From: Acidobacteriota bacterium
GTDB lineage: Bacteria; Acidobacteriota; Terriglobia; Bryobacterales; Bryobacteraceae
Assembly (NCBI GenBank): GCA_017307505.1
Contig: JAFKEE010000069.1
Coordinates: forward strand, 1-42,502
Length of the DNA stretch: 42,502 nt
Reading direction: 5' to 3'
Part shown: piece after piece, positions 23,684-32,763 of the stretch
Layout of the letters: every line of letters begins with the position of its first letter
Numbering within the stretch: position 1 is the first letter of the stretch
Notes under the pieces: model-generated
Told to the model about the DNA's origin: nothing
The model's database searches: none
What the model saw: only the letters and a program-made list of their open reading frames with translations
Program-made: the position numbers and the translations under genes

Positions 23684-24910
23684 ATGCCGTCCCTGCAGTT
23701 CTTTTACGAGGCTTTCCGCTTCAGCTATCAGGCTTTGCAGGCGAACCGGGTGCGGACGCTGCTCACCGCGCTGGGCCTGCTGATTGGGAACGCCAGCGTC
23801 ATCCTTGTGGTGACCATCTCGATCACCAGCCGCGACCTGATTCTGGACAAGATCCGCGGCATTGGTTCCAACCTCATCTCCGCCTACTACGACGCGGGCA
23901 CGCAGGATACGGCGAAAGCGGATGCCGACTTCGTGAAACTGGCGGACGTCGAAGCCGCGCGGCGCGAGTTGGGCTCGCGGATTGTGGCCGCCTCCGCCGT
24001 CACCAATGCGACCGACCGGCTGGTGATCGACGGCCATGAGCGCGACGTGCGCGTCATCGGGACGGATGAGTTCTACGCGCAGGTGCGCAACCTGCAACTG
24101 GTCACGCGCAATGGCCGGTTCTTCGATCCTTCCGACATTGCGCTGCGGCAGAAGGTGGCCATGCTCGACAACAAGCTGGCCATTACGCTGTTCGGCTCCA
24201 CCAGCAATTCCGTCGGCCAGATCATCAAGATCCACGGCCTGCAGTTCACCATCATCGGGGTCTTCAAGGAACGGACCTCGACGTTCGGCCAGTCTGAGCT
24301 GGGCGACAATGGCGCAGCGCTGATTCCGTTCACGGTGCAGCGGTTTTTCGAACCGGTGGAGCGCGTGGATCCAATGTATCTGCAGGTCCGGGCGGCGGAA
24401 GATGTGCCGGCCGCCACGCAGGTTCTGGCGGAGCTGCTGGCTTCGCGGCACCGGCCGGGGGCCCGCTATACGGTGCAGAATCTGACCGCGATTCTGGAGA
24501 CCGCCAGCACGGTGGCCACGGTGCTCACGCTGGTCCTGGTGCTGGTGAGCGCCATTGCGCTACTGATCTCGGGCATCGGGATCATGAACATCATGCTGGT
24601 GACTGTGACGGAACGAACCCGGGAGATCGGCGTGCGGATGTCGTTGGGCGCCTCGCGGCGGGCAGTGCTGCTGCAGTTCCTGCTGGAGGCGATCCTGATC
24701 AGCGTGGGCGGCGGGTTGCTGGGAATCCTGGCCGGCGTGGCCGTGCCTGTAGCCGCGAACCTGCTCCAGGACGAGGTCTATATTCCGATATCCACCCTCT
24801 CCATCGTGGTGGCCTTCGGCGTTTCTTTTGTGGTCGGCATCATTTTCGGGATTTTACCCGCCAACCGAGCCTCCAGATTGAACCCCACCGAGGCGCTGCG
24901 GTACGAGTGA
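23684..24910 (+). CDS. MacB-like ABC transporter permease (FtsX family), no adjacent ATPase
   Basis: This 408-aa protein has the MacB layout: an N-terminal membrane span (VRTLLTALGLLIGNASVILVV), a periplasmic MacB_PCD domain of about 220 residues, and a C-terminal FtsX domain with three spans that includes ISGIGIMNIMLVTVTERTREIGVRMSLGA. These permeases pass mechanical force from a cytoplasmic ATPase across the membrane to move lipoproteins, peptides or drugs. The fused ATPase of true MacB is absent and no ATPase gene is beside it, so a partner must be elsewhere, perhaps the one at 36604. The start is uncertain: ATG 23684 or an in-frame GTG at 23666. TolC lies downstream past the kinase gene. 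Confidence 0.87.
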   Translation: MPSLQFFYEAFRFSYQALQANRVRTLLTALGLLIGNASVILVVTISITSRDLILDKIRGIGSNLISAYYDAGTQDTAKADADFVKLADVEAARRELGSRIVAASAVTNATDRLVIDGHERDVRVIGTDEFYAQVRNLQLVTRNGRFFDPSDIALRQKVAMLDNKLAITLFGSTSNSVGQIIKIHGLQFTIIGVFKERTSTFGQSELGDNGAALIPFTVQRFFEPVERVDPMYLQVRAAEDVPAATQVLAELLASRHRPGARYTVQNLTAILETASTVATVLTLVLVLVSAIALLISGIGIMNIMLVTVTERTREIGVRMSLGASRRAVLLQFLLEAILISVGGGLLGILAGVAVPVAANLLQDEVYIPISTLSIVVAFGVSFVVGIIFGILPANRASRLNPTEALRYE

Positions 24911-24940
24911 TCGTACGAGATTAGAAAATCTTTACAATTT
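24901..24940 (+). terminator. Two small hairpins after the permease gene
   Basis: GTACGA-GTGA-TCGTAC (24901-24916) spans the stop codon and is followed by AGATT-AGAA-AATCT (24918-24931) and TTTACAATTT. This may be a weak intrinsic terminator. The stems are short (6 and 5 bp). Confidence 0.35.
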
Positions 24941-25077
24941 GGCACAGAACCCACCCGGAGCTCGTATCACCTGCTCTACAATGAGGTTCAGCCTACGCCA
25001 GTAGACAGGTGGGCTCCCGGGAAGTAGTTGCGGCCGACGCAGGCGACTCGGATGCCATGTCAGGCCGGGACTGACCT

Positions 25078-28000
25078 ATGTCTATTTCCAGCGCCTACCT
25101 CGCCTCCATCATCGAATCCTCCGACGACGCGATTATCAGCAAGACGCTGGACGGGCAGGTTACGAGTTGGAACCAGGCCGCCGAGTCGATCTTCGGCTAC
25201 ACCGCGGCGGAGATGATTGGACAGTCGATCAGCCGGATTCTGCCACCGGATCGTCTGGCAGAGATGGCGGCGATTCTGGAGAGGATCCGCCGCGGCGAGA
25301 GGATCCGCCACTTCGAGACGTGGAGAAAGCGGAAAAACGGCGAACTGGTGGCTGTTTCGTTGTCCGTCTCGCCAATTTACGACGATGACGGCCACGTGGT
25401 GGGCGCGGCCAAAATTGCCAGGGACATCACGGAACGCAGGGCCTCGGAAGCGAAAGTCGTGGAGATGGAGGAGCGGTTTGGCGACGCCCTGTTGGCCTCC
25501 GGTATCGGCACCTGGCGCATCAATCCGCGAACGGGGCTGAGCACGCGGGACCTGACTGCGGCGCGCCTGCTGGCACTGCCTGAGAATCTGGGGGAGTGTC
25601 CGCTGGCCACGCATCTGCGGCATGTGCATCCGGAGGATCTGGCGCGGGTTTCCGAGGCGCTGGGCCATGCGGCCAGCACAGGCGAGATGTATCAGCAGGA
25701 TTACCGGGTCATCGCGGCGGGCGGTGTCCGCTGGTTGAGGGACCGGGGCAGGCTGCACGCGGGGGCGTCCGACGAGGCGGCCTCCCTCACCGGTTGCGTG
25801 ATCGACATCAGCGAACAGGCCGGAATGACGCAGGAACTGGCGAAAGAGCACGCCAGGTTGAAGTCGATTGTGAAGCAGTTGCCGGTGGGGATCATCCTGG
25901 TGGATCTGCCCTCGCGCCAGCTGGCTCTTTGGAATCCAGCCATGGAACGGATCCTGGGCCGGAACCTGGTTCGTGACAGCCTGGAGTCAGAGCTGGCGTC
26001 GTGGTCGGGCGAACATCCGGACGGAACACCGTACTCCGCCGACAGGTGGCCGGTGATTCGGACCGTGCGCGATGGGGAGAAAGTGGCGCATGAGGAGATC
26101 GTCCTCCGTTGTCCCGATGGCGCGAAGAAGATTATCGATGCCACCTCCGGCCTGGTGCTGGGACCGAGGGGGGAGACGATTGGAGCCCTGTCCACCTATG
26201 TGGATATCACGGACCACCGGAGGACGGACGAGCATTATCGCCTGATGTTCGAGCGAAGTCCCGTACCGTTATGGGTTTACGACGATGTCACGCTGGAGAT
26301 CCTGGCTGTAAACCAGGCGGCGATCGAGGAGTACGGCTACAGCCGGGCGGAGTTCCTCGGCATGACGATCAAGGATATCCGGCCGCCGGAGGATGTAGCT
26401 CAGCTGCTGGAGCGCATCTCTTTGCTGGATGGCGGCTATGGGCAGCTGAACTGGTCGGAAAACTCTGAGCGGTACTGGCGTCACCGGCACAAGGATGGCT
26501 CGATCGTTCACGTGGACATCCGGTCGCACTCCATCCAGTTCGAGGGCCGCTCCGCGCGTCTGGTGATGTCGATAGACGTGACCTCGAAGCAGAAGCTGGA
26601 GGAGCAGTTGCGGCAATCGCAGAAGATGGAGGCGATCGGGCAACTTGCGGGCGGGGTCGCCCATGACTTCAACAACCTGCTGACGGTCATTGGCGGGTAT
26701 GCGAATCTGAGCCTGATGGGGCTGCCGGAGGGGCATCCGATCCGGCCGCACCTGTCCCAGGTGGTGGCGGCCGGCGAGCGGGCCGCGGCGCTGACGCGGC
26801 AATTGCTGGCGTTTGGCCGCAAGCAGGTGCTGCAGCCGCGCGTGCTGAATATCAACACCGTAGTCGAGGGGATTCGCCCGCTGCTGGCGCGGCTGCTGCG
26901 CGAGGATATCCAATTGGACCTGCGCCTGGATCCAGGTGTGAGCGAGGTGGAGGCGGATCCGCACCAGATCGAACAGGTTCTGATGAACCTGTTGATCAAC
27001 GCCAGCGATGCGATGGCGCGCGGCGGCGTGATTTCGATCGAAACCCGGAACGTGCGGCTGGACGAAGCCTATGCGGCGAACCATCTGGGTGTGGTGCCCG
27101 GACGGCACGTCATGCTGGCGGTCAGCGACACGGGCCACGGGATGGACGCCGCCACCCAAAGCCACATTTTTGAGCCGTTTTTCACTACCAAGCCGGCGGG
27201 GAAGGGGACTGGCCTGGGGCTTTCCACCGCATTCGGCATCATCAAGCAGAGTGGCGGGCACATTGGCGTCTACAGTGAGCTAGGTGTGGGGAGCACGTTC
27301 AAAGTCTACCTGCCAGCCGCGACGGACCTGTCTCGAGTCGCGGAAGATAAGCCGGCCGTGACCTCGACGGGCGGCAGCGAAACCATCCTGCTGGTGGAGG
27401 ACGACCCGGGGGTGCGCGAGTTTGCCGCCAGGGTGCTGCGGGAACTGGGTTATACGGTGCATGAGGCGGTGAATGGCGAGCAGGCGATGCGGGTGGGTAG
27501 GGTCCTGGGCGAGGTGCTCGACCTGCTGCTGACCGACGTCGTCATGCCGAATATCGGCGGGCGGCAACTGTCGGAAGCGCTGGCTCCGGTGTGCCGGAAG
27601 ATGCGGGTGTTGTTCATGTCGGGCTATACGCAGAATGCGATTGTGCAGCACGGCGTCCTGGACCCGGGGTTGGAGTTTCTGGCTAAGCCATTCAATTCGC
27701 ACAGCCTGGGCGAGCGGATCAGGGAGGTGCTGGCGACCCCGATCCGGCCCCGGTCGGTGCTGCTGCTGGAGGGCGACCAGGCCGTCAGCGCAATGCTCGA
27801 AGAGGCCCTGGAGCGCGCCGGCTATGCCGTGACCCTTGCCCAGGATGGCGAGGAGGCGATTGGGCGCTGCCGGCAGAAGCCGGTGGACTTGCTGGTAGTG
27901 GATGTCGTGACCCAGCCCACCGAGGCCCTCGACCGGATCCACCACCTGACCCGGGAGCTGCCGCATGTGCGGTTTGTCACCCTGGCCAGCGACTGGGACG

Positions 28001-28104
28001 ACCATATTCGCCGGGAGGCGCGCCGAGCGGGCGCGCACGCATGCCTGCAGAAGCCGGTGGCGCTGGATGTCTTTCTGACGATGGTGCGCGATCTGATCGG
28101 CTGA
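25078..28104 (+). CDS. Multi-PAS hybrid histidine kinase with two C-terminal receiver domains (kinase 2)
   Basis: This is a 1008-aa soluble sensor without membrane spans. It has four PAS-type domains (about 5-120, 130-250, 260-375 and 380-505), HisKA with His529 in GGVAHDFNNLLTVIGGY, HATPase with GTGLGLSTAFGII, receiver 1 with Asp820 (LLTDVVMPN) and receiver 2 with Asp942 (LVVDVVTQP). Receiver 2 keeps its Lys (LQKPVAL), but the N-terminal acidic pair is altered to LEGDQ, so its phosphorylation may be changed. No response regulator with an output domain lies next to it. It sits between the MacB-like permease and the TolC gene, so it may sense envelope or efflux-related signals, but this is only context. 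It is related in design to kinase 1. Confidence 0.9.
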   Translation: MSISSAYLASIIESSDDAIISKTLDGQVTSWNQAAESIFGYTAAEMIGQSISRILPPDRLAEMAAILERIRRGERIRHFETWRKRKNGELVAVSLSVSPIYDDDGHVVGAAKIARDITERRASEAKVVEMEERFGDALLASGIGTWRINPRTGLSTRDLTAARLLALPENLGECPLATHLRHVHPEDLARVSEALGHAASTGEMYQQDYRVIAAGGVRWLRDRGRLHAGASDEAASLTGCVIDISEQAGMTQELAKEHARLKSIVKQLPVGIILVDLPSRQLALWNPAMERILGRNLVRDSLESELASWSGEHPDGTPYSADRWPVIRTVRDGEKVAHEEIVLRCPDGAKKIIDATSGLVLGPRGETIGALSTYVDITDHRRTDEHYRLMFERSPVPLWVYDDVTLEILAVNQAAIEEYGYSRAEFLGMTIKDIRPPEDVAQLLERISLLDGGYGQLNWSENSERYWRHRHKDGSIVHVDIRSHSIQFEGRSARLVMSIDVTSKQKLEEQLRQSQKMEAIGQLAGGVAHDFNNLLTVIGGYANLSLMGLPEGHPIRPHLSQVVAAGERAAALTRQLLAFGRKQVLQPRVLNINTVVEGIRPLLARLLREDIQLDLRLDPGVSEVEADPHQIEQVLMNLLINASDAMARGGVISIETRNVRLDEAYAANHLGVVPGRHVMLAVSDTGHGMDAATQSHIFEPFFTTKPAGKGTGLGLSTAFGIIKQSGGHIGVYSELGVGSTFKVYLPAATDLSRVAEDKPAVTSTGGSETILLVEDDPGVREFAARVLRELGYTVHEAVNGEQAMRVGRVLGEVLDLLLTDVVMPNIGGRQLSEALAPVCRKMRVLFMSGYTQNAIVQHGVLDPGLEFLAKPFNSHSLGERIREVLATPIRPRSVLLLEGDQAVSAMLEEALERAGYAVTLAQDGEEAIGRCRQKPVDLLVVDVVTQPTEALDRIHHLTRELPHVRFVTLASDWDDHIRREARRAGAHACLQKPVALDVFLTMVRDLIG

Positions 28105-28204
28105 CCGGTATGGTGGGGGCTTCCGCCGGTTGTACCTGTTGCTTCCGCCGCATGCGTCCAACCCTCAATCCCCGGCGCGGTACGCTACGAAGGGAACCTA
28201 AACT

Positions 28205-29482
28205 ATGCGCATTGTGTTTCTCCTCCCGATTCTGGCCTGCGCAGTTGCGGCGGAGCCCCGAACCCTGACGCTGAAACAGGCCGTGGAACTGGCGCTGAAG
28301 CAGAGTCCGGACCTGGTGCTGGCGCGGCTGGATGAGCAGAAGGCGGCTTACGAGATTCAGGCGGTGAAGGAACCGATGCTGCCGCGGGTCTTTGTCGGCA
28401 GCGGCCTGGCCTATTCCAGCGGCATGCCCATGAGCATTGAGGGTGCGTCGCCTTCGGTGATGCAGGCCAAGGCGGTCCGGAACATCTACAACGCGGTGCA
28501 GGGCTACCAGGTGGCTTCGGCCCGGGAGAGCGCCAGAAGCGCCGCTCTGGGCGTGGCGGCGATGCGGGAAGAGATCGCGCTGCGGACGGCGTCGCTGTTC
28601 CTGGACCTGGAGAAGGCGTCCAAGGAGACCGAGATTGCGGATCGCCAGATCGAGCACCTGCGCCGGGTGGAGGCGGCGATCCGGCTGCGGGTGGAGGAGG
28701 GCAAGGAACTGCCCATCGAGGCGAGACGGGCGGCCCTGAACCTGCTGAAGGCGAGGCAGCGGCTGCAGAGCCTGCAAACGGCACGGGATGCGGCTTCGCA
28801 GAGCCTGGCGTTGGTGCTGGCCCTGCATCCGGGCGATGCGATCACTCCGGCTCCCGAGGAGCGGGCGGCCGTGGAGTTGCCGCCGGACGAATCGACTTCC
28901 GTGGCCGAGGCGTTGAGCGACAACCGGGAGATCCGGCGGATGGAAGCCGACCTGGCGGCGAAGAACCTGGAGGTCCGCAGCTTCCGGGCGAACCGTCTGC
29001 CGAAGGTGGACCTGGTGGCCCAGTATGGGCTGTTCGCCAAGTTCAACCACTATGAGGACTATTTCAACAAGTTCCAGCGCAATAACGGGCAGCTGGGCAT
29101 TTCGCTGCAGATCCCGGTATTTGCGAGCACCGCGGACGAGGCGCGGGCCGCGCAGGCGGAGATCGAATCCCGGCGTATCCGGTTCCAGATCAATGACTTG
29201 CGTGGGCGCGTCGAGGCCAATACGCGGCGCGCGTGGATGAAGATCAGGGATGCGGAGATGGGCCGCGAAGTGGCGAAGCTCGACCTGGAGCTGGCGCGGC
29301 AGCAGGTGTCTGTGTTGCTGGCTCAGATGGAGGAAGGCAAGGCGTCGATGAAGCAGATCGACGAGGCGCGCTTCCAGGAGCAGGAACGGTGGCTGGCGCT
29401 TTATGACAGCTCCTATCTTCTGGAACTGGCGCAGATGGAGTTGTTGCGCCAGACCAACGCGCTGGTGGCGGCGCTGCGCTAG
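28205..29482 (+). CDS. TolC-family outer-membrane efflux protein
   Basis: This 425-aa protein has a signal peptide (hydrophobic VFLLPILACAVA) followed by TLTLKQAVELALKQSPDLVLARLDEQ, the typical start of an outer-membrane efflux domain. Two structural repeats with long coiled-coil helices follow, as in TolC trimers that link an inner-membrane pump to the outside. It ends with a helix of the type DSSYLLELAQMELLRQTNAL. The length is normal for the family. No periplasmic adaptor is coded beside it. It may serve the MacB-like permease upstream. Confidence 0.87.
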   Translation: MRIVFLLPILACAVAAEPRTLTLKQAVELALKQSPDLVLARLDEQKAAYEIQAVKEPMLPRVFVGSGLAYSSGMPMSIEGASPSVMQAKAVRNIYNAVQGYQVASARESARSAALGVAAMREEIALRTASLFLDLEKASKETEIADRQIEHLRRVEAAIRLRVEEGKELPIEARRAALNLLKARQRLQSLQTARDAASQSLALVLALHPGDAITPAPEERAAVELPPDESTSVAEALSDNREIRRMEADLAAKNLEVRSFRANRLPKVDLVAQYGLFAKFNHYEDYFNKFQRNNGQLGISLQIPVFASTADEARAAQAEIESRRIRFQINDLRGRVEANTRRAWMKIRDAEMGREVAKLDLELARQQVSVLLAQMEEGKASMKQIDEARFQEQERWLALYDSSYLLELAQMELLRQTNALVAALR

Positions 29483-29668
29483 CGGGTGAGCGGCCTTACT
29501 TTCCGGCGCGCGGCCAGGTGGGCTGCCTCCGGCATGCCGGATTGAGTTGGACGGGCAGCGGATCGGTGTGAGGCGCTCTGCAGGCGGAGGCGTCCGGAAT
29601 GGGGTAGCCGATTTTCCCGCTTTATGCCCCCTCAGCCGAGCTGTATTGCGCTGGCTTCTCTTGTATGT

Positions 29669-29680
29669 TCAACTAGTTGA
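29669..29680. promoter_or_regulatory. Perfect 12-bp palindrome upstream of the TPR lipoprotein gene
   Basis: TCAACTAGTTGA is self-complementary over its full length and lies about 42 nt before the ATG at 29722. It is followed by a small hairpin AGGAC/GTCCT (29680-29684 with 29693-29697). It may be an operator. I could not assign a clear promoter in the 239-nt gap after tolC. Confidence 0.35.
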
Positions 29681-29721
29681 GGACACTCGGAGGTCCTGAT
29701 TCCTAATCGGTGGAAACTGCC

Positions 29722-32040
29722 ATGAAACATAGTCGTCCCGTCCTGCAATTCCTTGCTCTGCTGGTGGCGCTGCTCAGCCTCGGCGGCTGTCTGCGCGATC
29801 CCGAGAAGGTAAAGCGGCGTTATCTGGAAAACGGCAACAAATACATGGCGCAGGGCAAGTTTAAAGAAGCTGCGCTGATGTATCGAAATGCCATCCGGCG
29901 TGACCCGAAATTCGGCGAGGCCTATGCTCAATTGGGTGATGCCGAAGTGCGTCGCGGCGATATCCGAGCAGCCGTGAGCGCCTACCGCCGGGCGGTGGAA
30001 CTACTGCCGAAGTCCGAAGAGTCCGCGGGTAAGCTGGCTGACATTTACCTGGCTGCCTACTCGATGCAGAAGGATCGCAACAGCCCGCTGCTGGGCGAGG
30101 TGCGTGAGCTGGCCGAGACCCTGCTGAAGAAAGACCCGAACTCCTACCACGGGCTGCGGCTGCGGGGCTTCATGGCCGTCAGTGACAGCAAGACCACAGA
30201 GGCGATCGACTATTTCCGCAAGGCGGACGCGGTCCGGCCGAAGCAGCCGGAGTTGCTGTTCGCGCTGGCCCAGGTGTTGAACCAGGACAACCAGTGGCTG
30301 GATTCCGAGCAGGTGGCCGTTAAGATTGTGAAGGATACGCCCCAGTACGTGCCGGTGTACGACTTCCTGGCGCTGCAGTACCTGCGCCGCCAGCAGCCGG
30401 CCCAGGCCGAGGCGATTGTCCTCAAAAAGGTAGAGAACAACCCCAAGATCCCCGAGTTCAAGTTGCAGCTGGCCGGCTTCTATCGCGCGATGCAGCGCAA
30501 GGATCAGTCCGAGCAGGTGCTGCAGAAGCTGATGGCCGAGAATCCGAACGATGCTTCGGTGTACCGCAAGATTGGGGACTTCTTTGTAAGGATTCGCGAA
30601 CTGGACCGGGCGATTGAGCTCTACTCCGATTCGCAGAAGAAGTTCCCGGCCGAGAAGACGAGCTTCCGGCTGCGTACGGCGCAGGTGAAGGTCGGGCAGG
30701 GCAAGCCGCAGGAAGCGCTGGCCATTGTGGAAGAGGCGCTGAACGACGATCCGAAGAACAACGACGCGCTGACCCTGCGCGCCTCGCTGCAACTGCAGTA
30801 TGGCGGCAAGGAGAAGCAGCAGGCGGCGATCAACGACCTGCAGACGCTCATCAGCCGGACCCCGAGCAATGCGGTGGTCCGCTACAACCTGGCGCGCGCT
30901 TACCACAGCCGCGGCGACCTGGATGCGGCGCGCGTGCAGTACCAGGAGGCGATCAAGCTCGCCCCGACCTTTGCGGCTTCGCACATCGGGCTGGGCCAGG
31001 TGTATCTGGCCAAGCGGGACTTCGGCAAGGCGATCGGCGAAGCGGATGACGCCCTGAAGGCGGATCCGGCCAGCGTTCCGGCGCGTGTGATCCGCATCAA
31101 CGCGATGACGAACAGCGGCAACCTCGCCCAGGCGAGGACCGATGCGGCCTTGTATCTGAAAGACAAGCCCGACTCTCCGGACCTGCAGTTCCAGGTGGCC
31201 GTCATCGACTTCATCGACGGGCACCTGAAAGAAGCGGAGACCGCGTTCCGCAGCCTGCGCGCGAAGTTCCCGGCGGATCCCCGGCTGACCTACGCGATTG
31301 CCGAAGTGATGATCCGCACCAACCGGCAGACGGAAGCCCTGAAATTCCTGCAGGACGAGCTGGCCAAGGCGCAGGGCAACAAGGAACTGCGGCTGGCAGT
31401 CGCCAACACGGCGCTGCGCATCGGTCAGCACGATACCGCTGAGGTGGAGTACCGGAAGCTGATCGACCAGGATCCGAAGAACACCGACCTGTACATGCGG
31501 CTGGGCGAGACCCTGCGCAAGAAGGGTCAAATTCAGGCCTCGATTGAGGCGCTGAAGCGCGGCCAGCAGCTGGCGCCTACGAATCCGAACGCCAATCTGC
31601 AACTGGCCCTCACGCTCGACCTGGCCGGCATGAAGCGCGAATCCCTGCCGCTGTATGAGGCCGTGGTGAAGGTAGAGCCGGACAATCCGATCGCGCTGAA
31701 CAATCTGGCTTTCATGTATGCCGAGGACGGCAAGGATCTCGACCAGGCTCTGACCTATGCGCAGCGCGCCAAGTCGAAGATGCCGAACAACGGGGACGTG
31801 GCCGACACGTTGGCCTGGATCTACATCAAGAAGCAGCTGAACGACAACGCGATCACCATCCTCAAAGACCTGACTGCGAAGCAGCCGAAAAATCCGACCT
31901 ACCACCACCACATGGGGGTCGCCCTGTTCCAGAAGGGCAACAAGGTTGCTGCCAAGCAGAGCCTGCAAACGGCGCTGACCCTCAAACCCGGGAAGGATGA
32001 GGAGAACCAGATTCGCGAGTTGCTGGCCAAGGTTGGTTGA
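29722..32040 (+). CDS. Large TPR-repeat lipoprotein (PrsT-like)
   Basis: This 772-aa protein has a lipoprotein signal with lipobox LGGC (Cys23), followed by about fifteen or more tetratricopeptide repeats to the C-terminus (for example GKFKEAALMYRNAIRRDPKF and DLDAARVQYQEAIKLAPTF). It resembles the TPR lipoprotein called PrsT in exosortase/PEP-CTERM polymer-export systems, by length, lipidation and repeat content. That resemblance is a family-level guess. The ATG at 29722 is preferred over the in-frame GTG at 29710 because the signal peptide begins there. The next gene starts on the TGATG overlap, so translation is coupled. It is the first gene of a probable five-gene operon. Confidence 0.85.
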   Translation: MKHSRPVLQFLALLVALLSLGGCLRDPEKVKRRYLENGNKYMAQGKFKEAALMYRNAIRRDPKFGEAYAQLGDAEVRRGDIRAAVSAYRRAVELLPKSEESAGKLADIYLAAYSMQKDRNSPLLGEVRELAETLLKKDPNSYHGLRLRGFMAVSDSKTTEAIDYFRKADAVRPKQPELLFALAQVLNQDNQWLDSEQVAVKIVKDTPQYVPVYDFLALQYLRRQQPAQAEAIVLKKVENNPKIPEFKLQLAGFYRAMQRKDQSEQVLQKLMAENPNDASVYRKIGDFFVRIRELDRAIELYSDSQKKFPAEKTSFRLRTAQVKVGQGKPQEALAIVEEALNDDPKNNDALTLRASLQLQYGGKEKQQAAINDLQTLISRTPSNAVVRYNLARAYHSRGDLDAARVQYQEAIKLAPTFAASHIGLGQVYLAKRDFGKAIGEADDALKADPASVPARVIRINAMTNSGNLAQARTDAALYLKDKPDSPDLQFQVAVIDFIDGHLKEAETAFRSLRAKFPADPRLTYAIAEVMIRTNRQTEALKFLQDELAKAQGNKELRLAVANTALRIGQHDTAEVEYRKLIDQDPKNTDLYMRLGETLRKKGQIQASIEALKRGQQLAPTNPNANLQLALTLDLAGMKRESLPLYEAVVKVEPDNPIALNNLAFMYAEDGKDLDQALTYAQRAKSKMPNNGDVADTLAWIYIKKQLNDNAITILKDLTAKQPKNPTYHHHMGVALFQKGNKVAAKQSLQTALTLKPGKDEENQIRELLAKVG

Positions 32041-32720
32041 TGGGCGGCCGCGGTTTCCTATCGCCCCCATTGCTAGCGTATGCGGGACCGCTCGGGGTCT
32101 TCATGGCCCTGCTGGTGGTGTTGCCGCAGTTGCACCTGCCCATCCGCGCGAACCTCGCGGTCTGGCTGGTTGTGTGCACCGCCACCATCCTGGTTTGGAG
32201 CTGGAGAGTTCTCGAATTCAAACCTGCCCAGCCTCTGATGAGCATTCTGGTGGGCATCGGGGTCTTCGTCCTGTGGATTGCGCCCGACGTTCTGTTTCCC
32301 GGCTGGCGCCTGCACTGGCTGTTCCAGAATCCGATCCTCGGCGAGCTGAAGACCAGCCTGCCGGCGGACGCGCTCACCGACAATGTTGCCCTGACGATGC
32401 GTGTTCTGCGGGCGACGCTGGTGGTGCCGATCGTCGAGGAGCTGTTCTGGCGCGGCTGGCTGATGCGCTGGCTCATCGTACCCAACTTCGAGACTGTGCC
32501 CCTGGGCACGTATACACGATCCAGCTTCTGGCTGGTGGCCCTGCTGTTCGCGCTGGAACACGGGCCGTATTGGGATGTAGGGCTGGTGGCCGGCGTCGCG
32601 TATAACCTGTGGATGATCCGTACCAAGCGCCTGAGCGACCTGATTCTCGCCCATGCCGTCACGAACGGCCTCCTGTGCATCTACATTCTGCGCACCGGGC
32701 AGTGGGAGTACTGGCTGTAG
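32040..32720 (+). CDS. CAAX-protease-related (CPBP) intramembrane protein, exosortase-associated type
   Basis: This is a 226-aa polytopic protein with about six to seven hydrophobic segments. The CPBP motifs are visible: EELFWR (Glu133, Glu134, Arg138), a middle FALEHGPYWDVGL with His, and LAHAVTN near the end. VVPIVEELFWRGWLMRW and the roughly 226-aa size resemble the CAAX-protease-related protein found beside exosortase and PEP-CTERM genes. No exosortase or PEP-CTERM substrate is seen in the window. The ATG overlaps the TPR stop (TGATG). The next gene begins 43 nt after its stop. Confidence 0.82.
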   Translation: MGGRGFLSPPLLAYAGPLGVFMALLVVLPQLHLPIRANLAVWLVVCTATILVWSWRVLEFKPAQPLMSILVGIGVFVLWIAPDVLFPGWRLHWLFQNPILGELKTSLPADALTDNVALTMRVLRATLVVPIVEELFWRGWLMRWLIVPNFETVPLGTYTRSSFWLVALLFALEHGPYWDVGLVAGVAYNLWMIRTKRLSDLILAHAVTNGLLCIYILRTGQWEYWL

Positions 32721-32763
32721 CCGGGGTTCCGCCCCGCCGGGTGCGCGGCAACGTGGGGAGTTT

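Noticed and set aside
24939-24955. Sigma54-like promoter (TTGGCAC...) before kinase 2
   Set aside because: The -24 half resembles TGGCAC, but the -12 TTGC element is missing at the right distance.
30001-32070. 689-aa minus-strand ORF across the TPR lipoprotein
   Set aside because: The plus strand carries clear TPR repeats and a lipobox; the minus frame is a shadow of the repeat codons.
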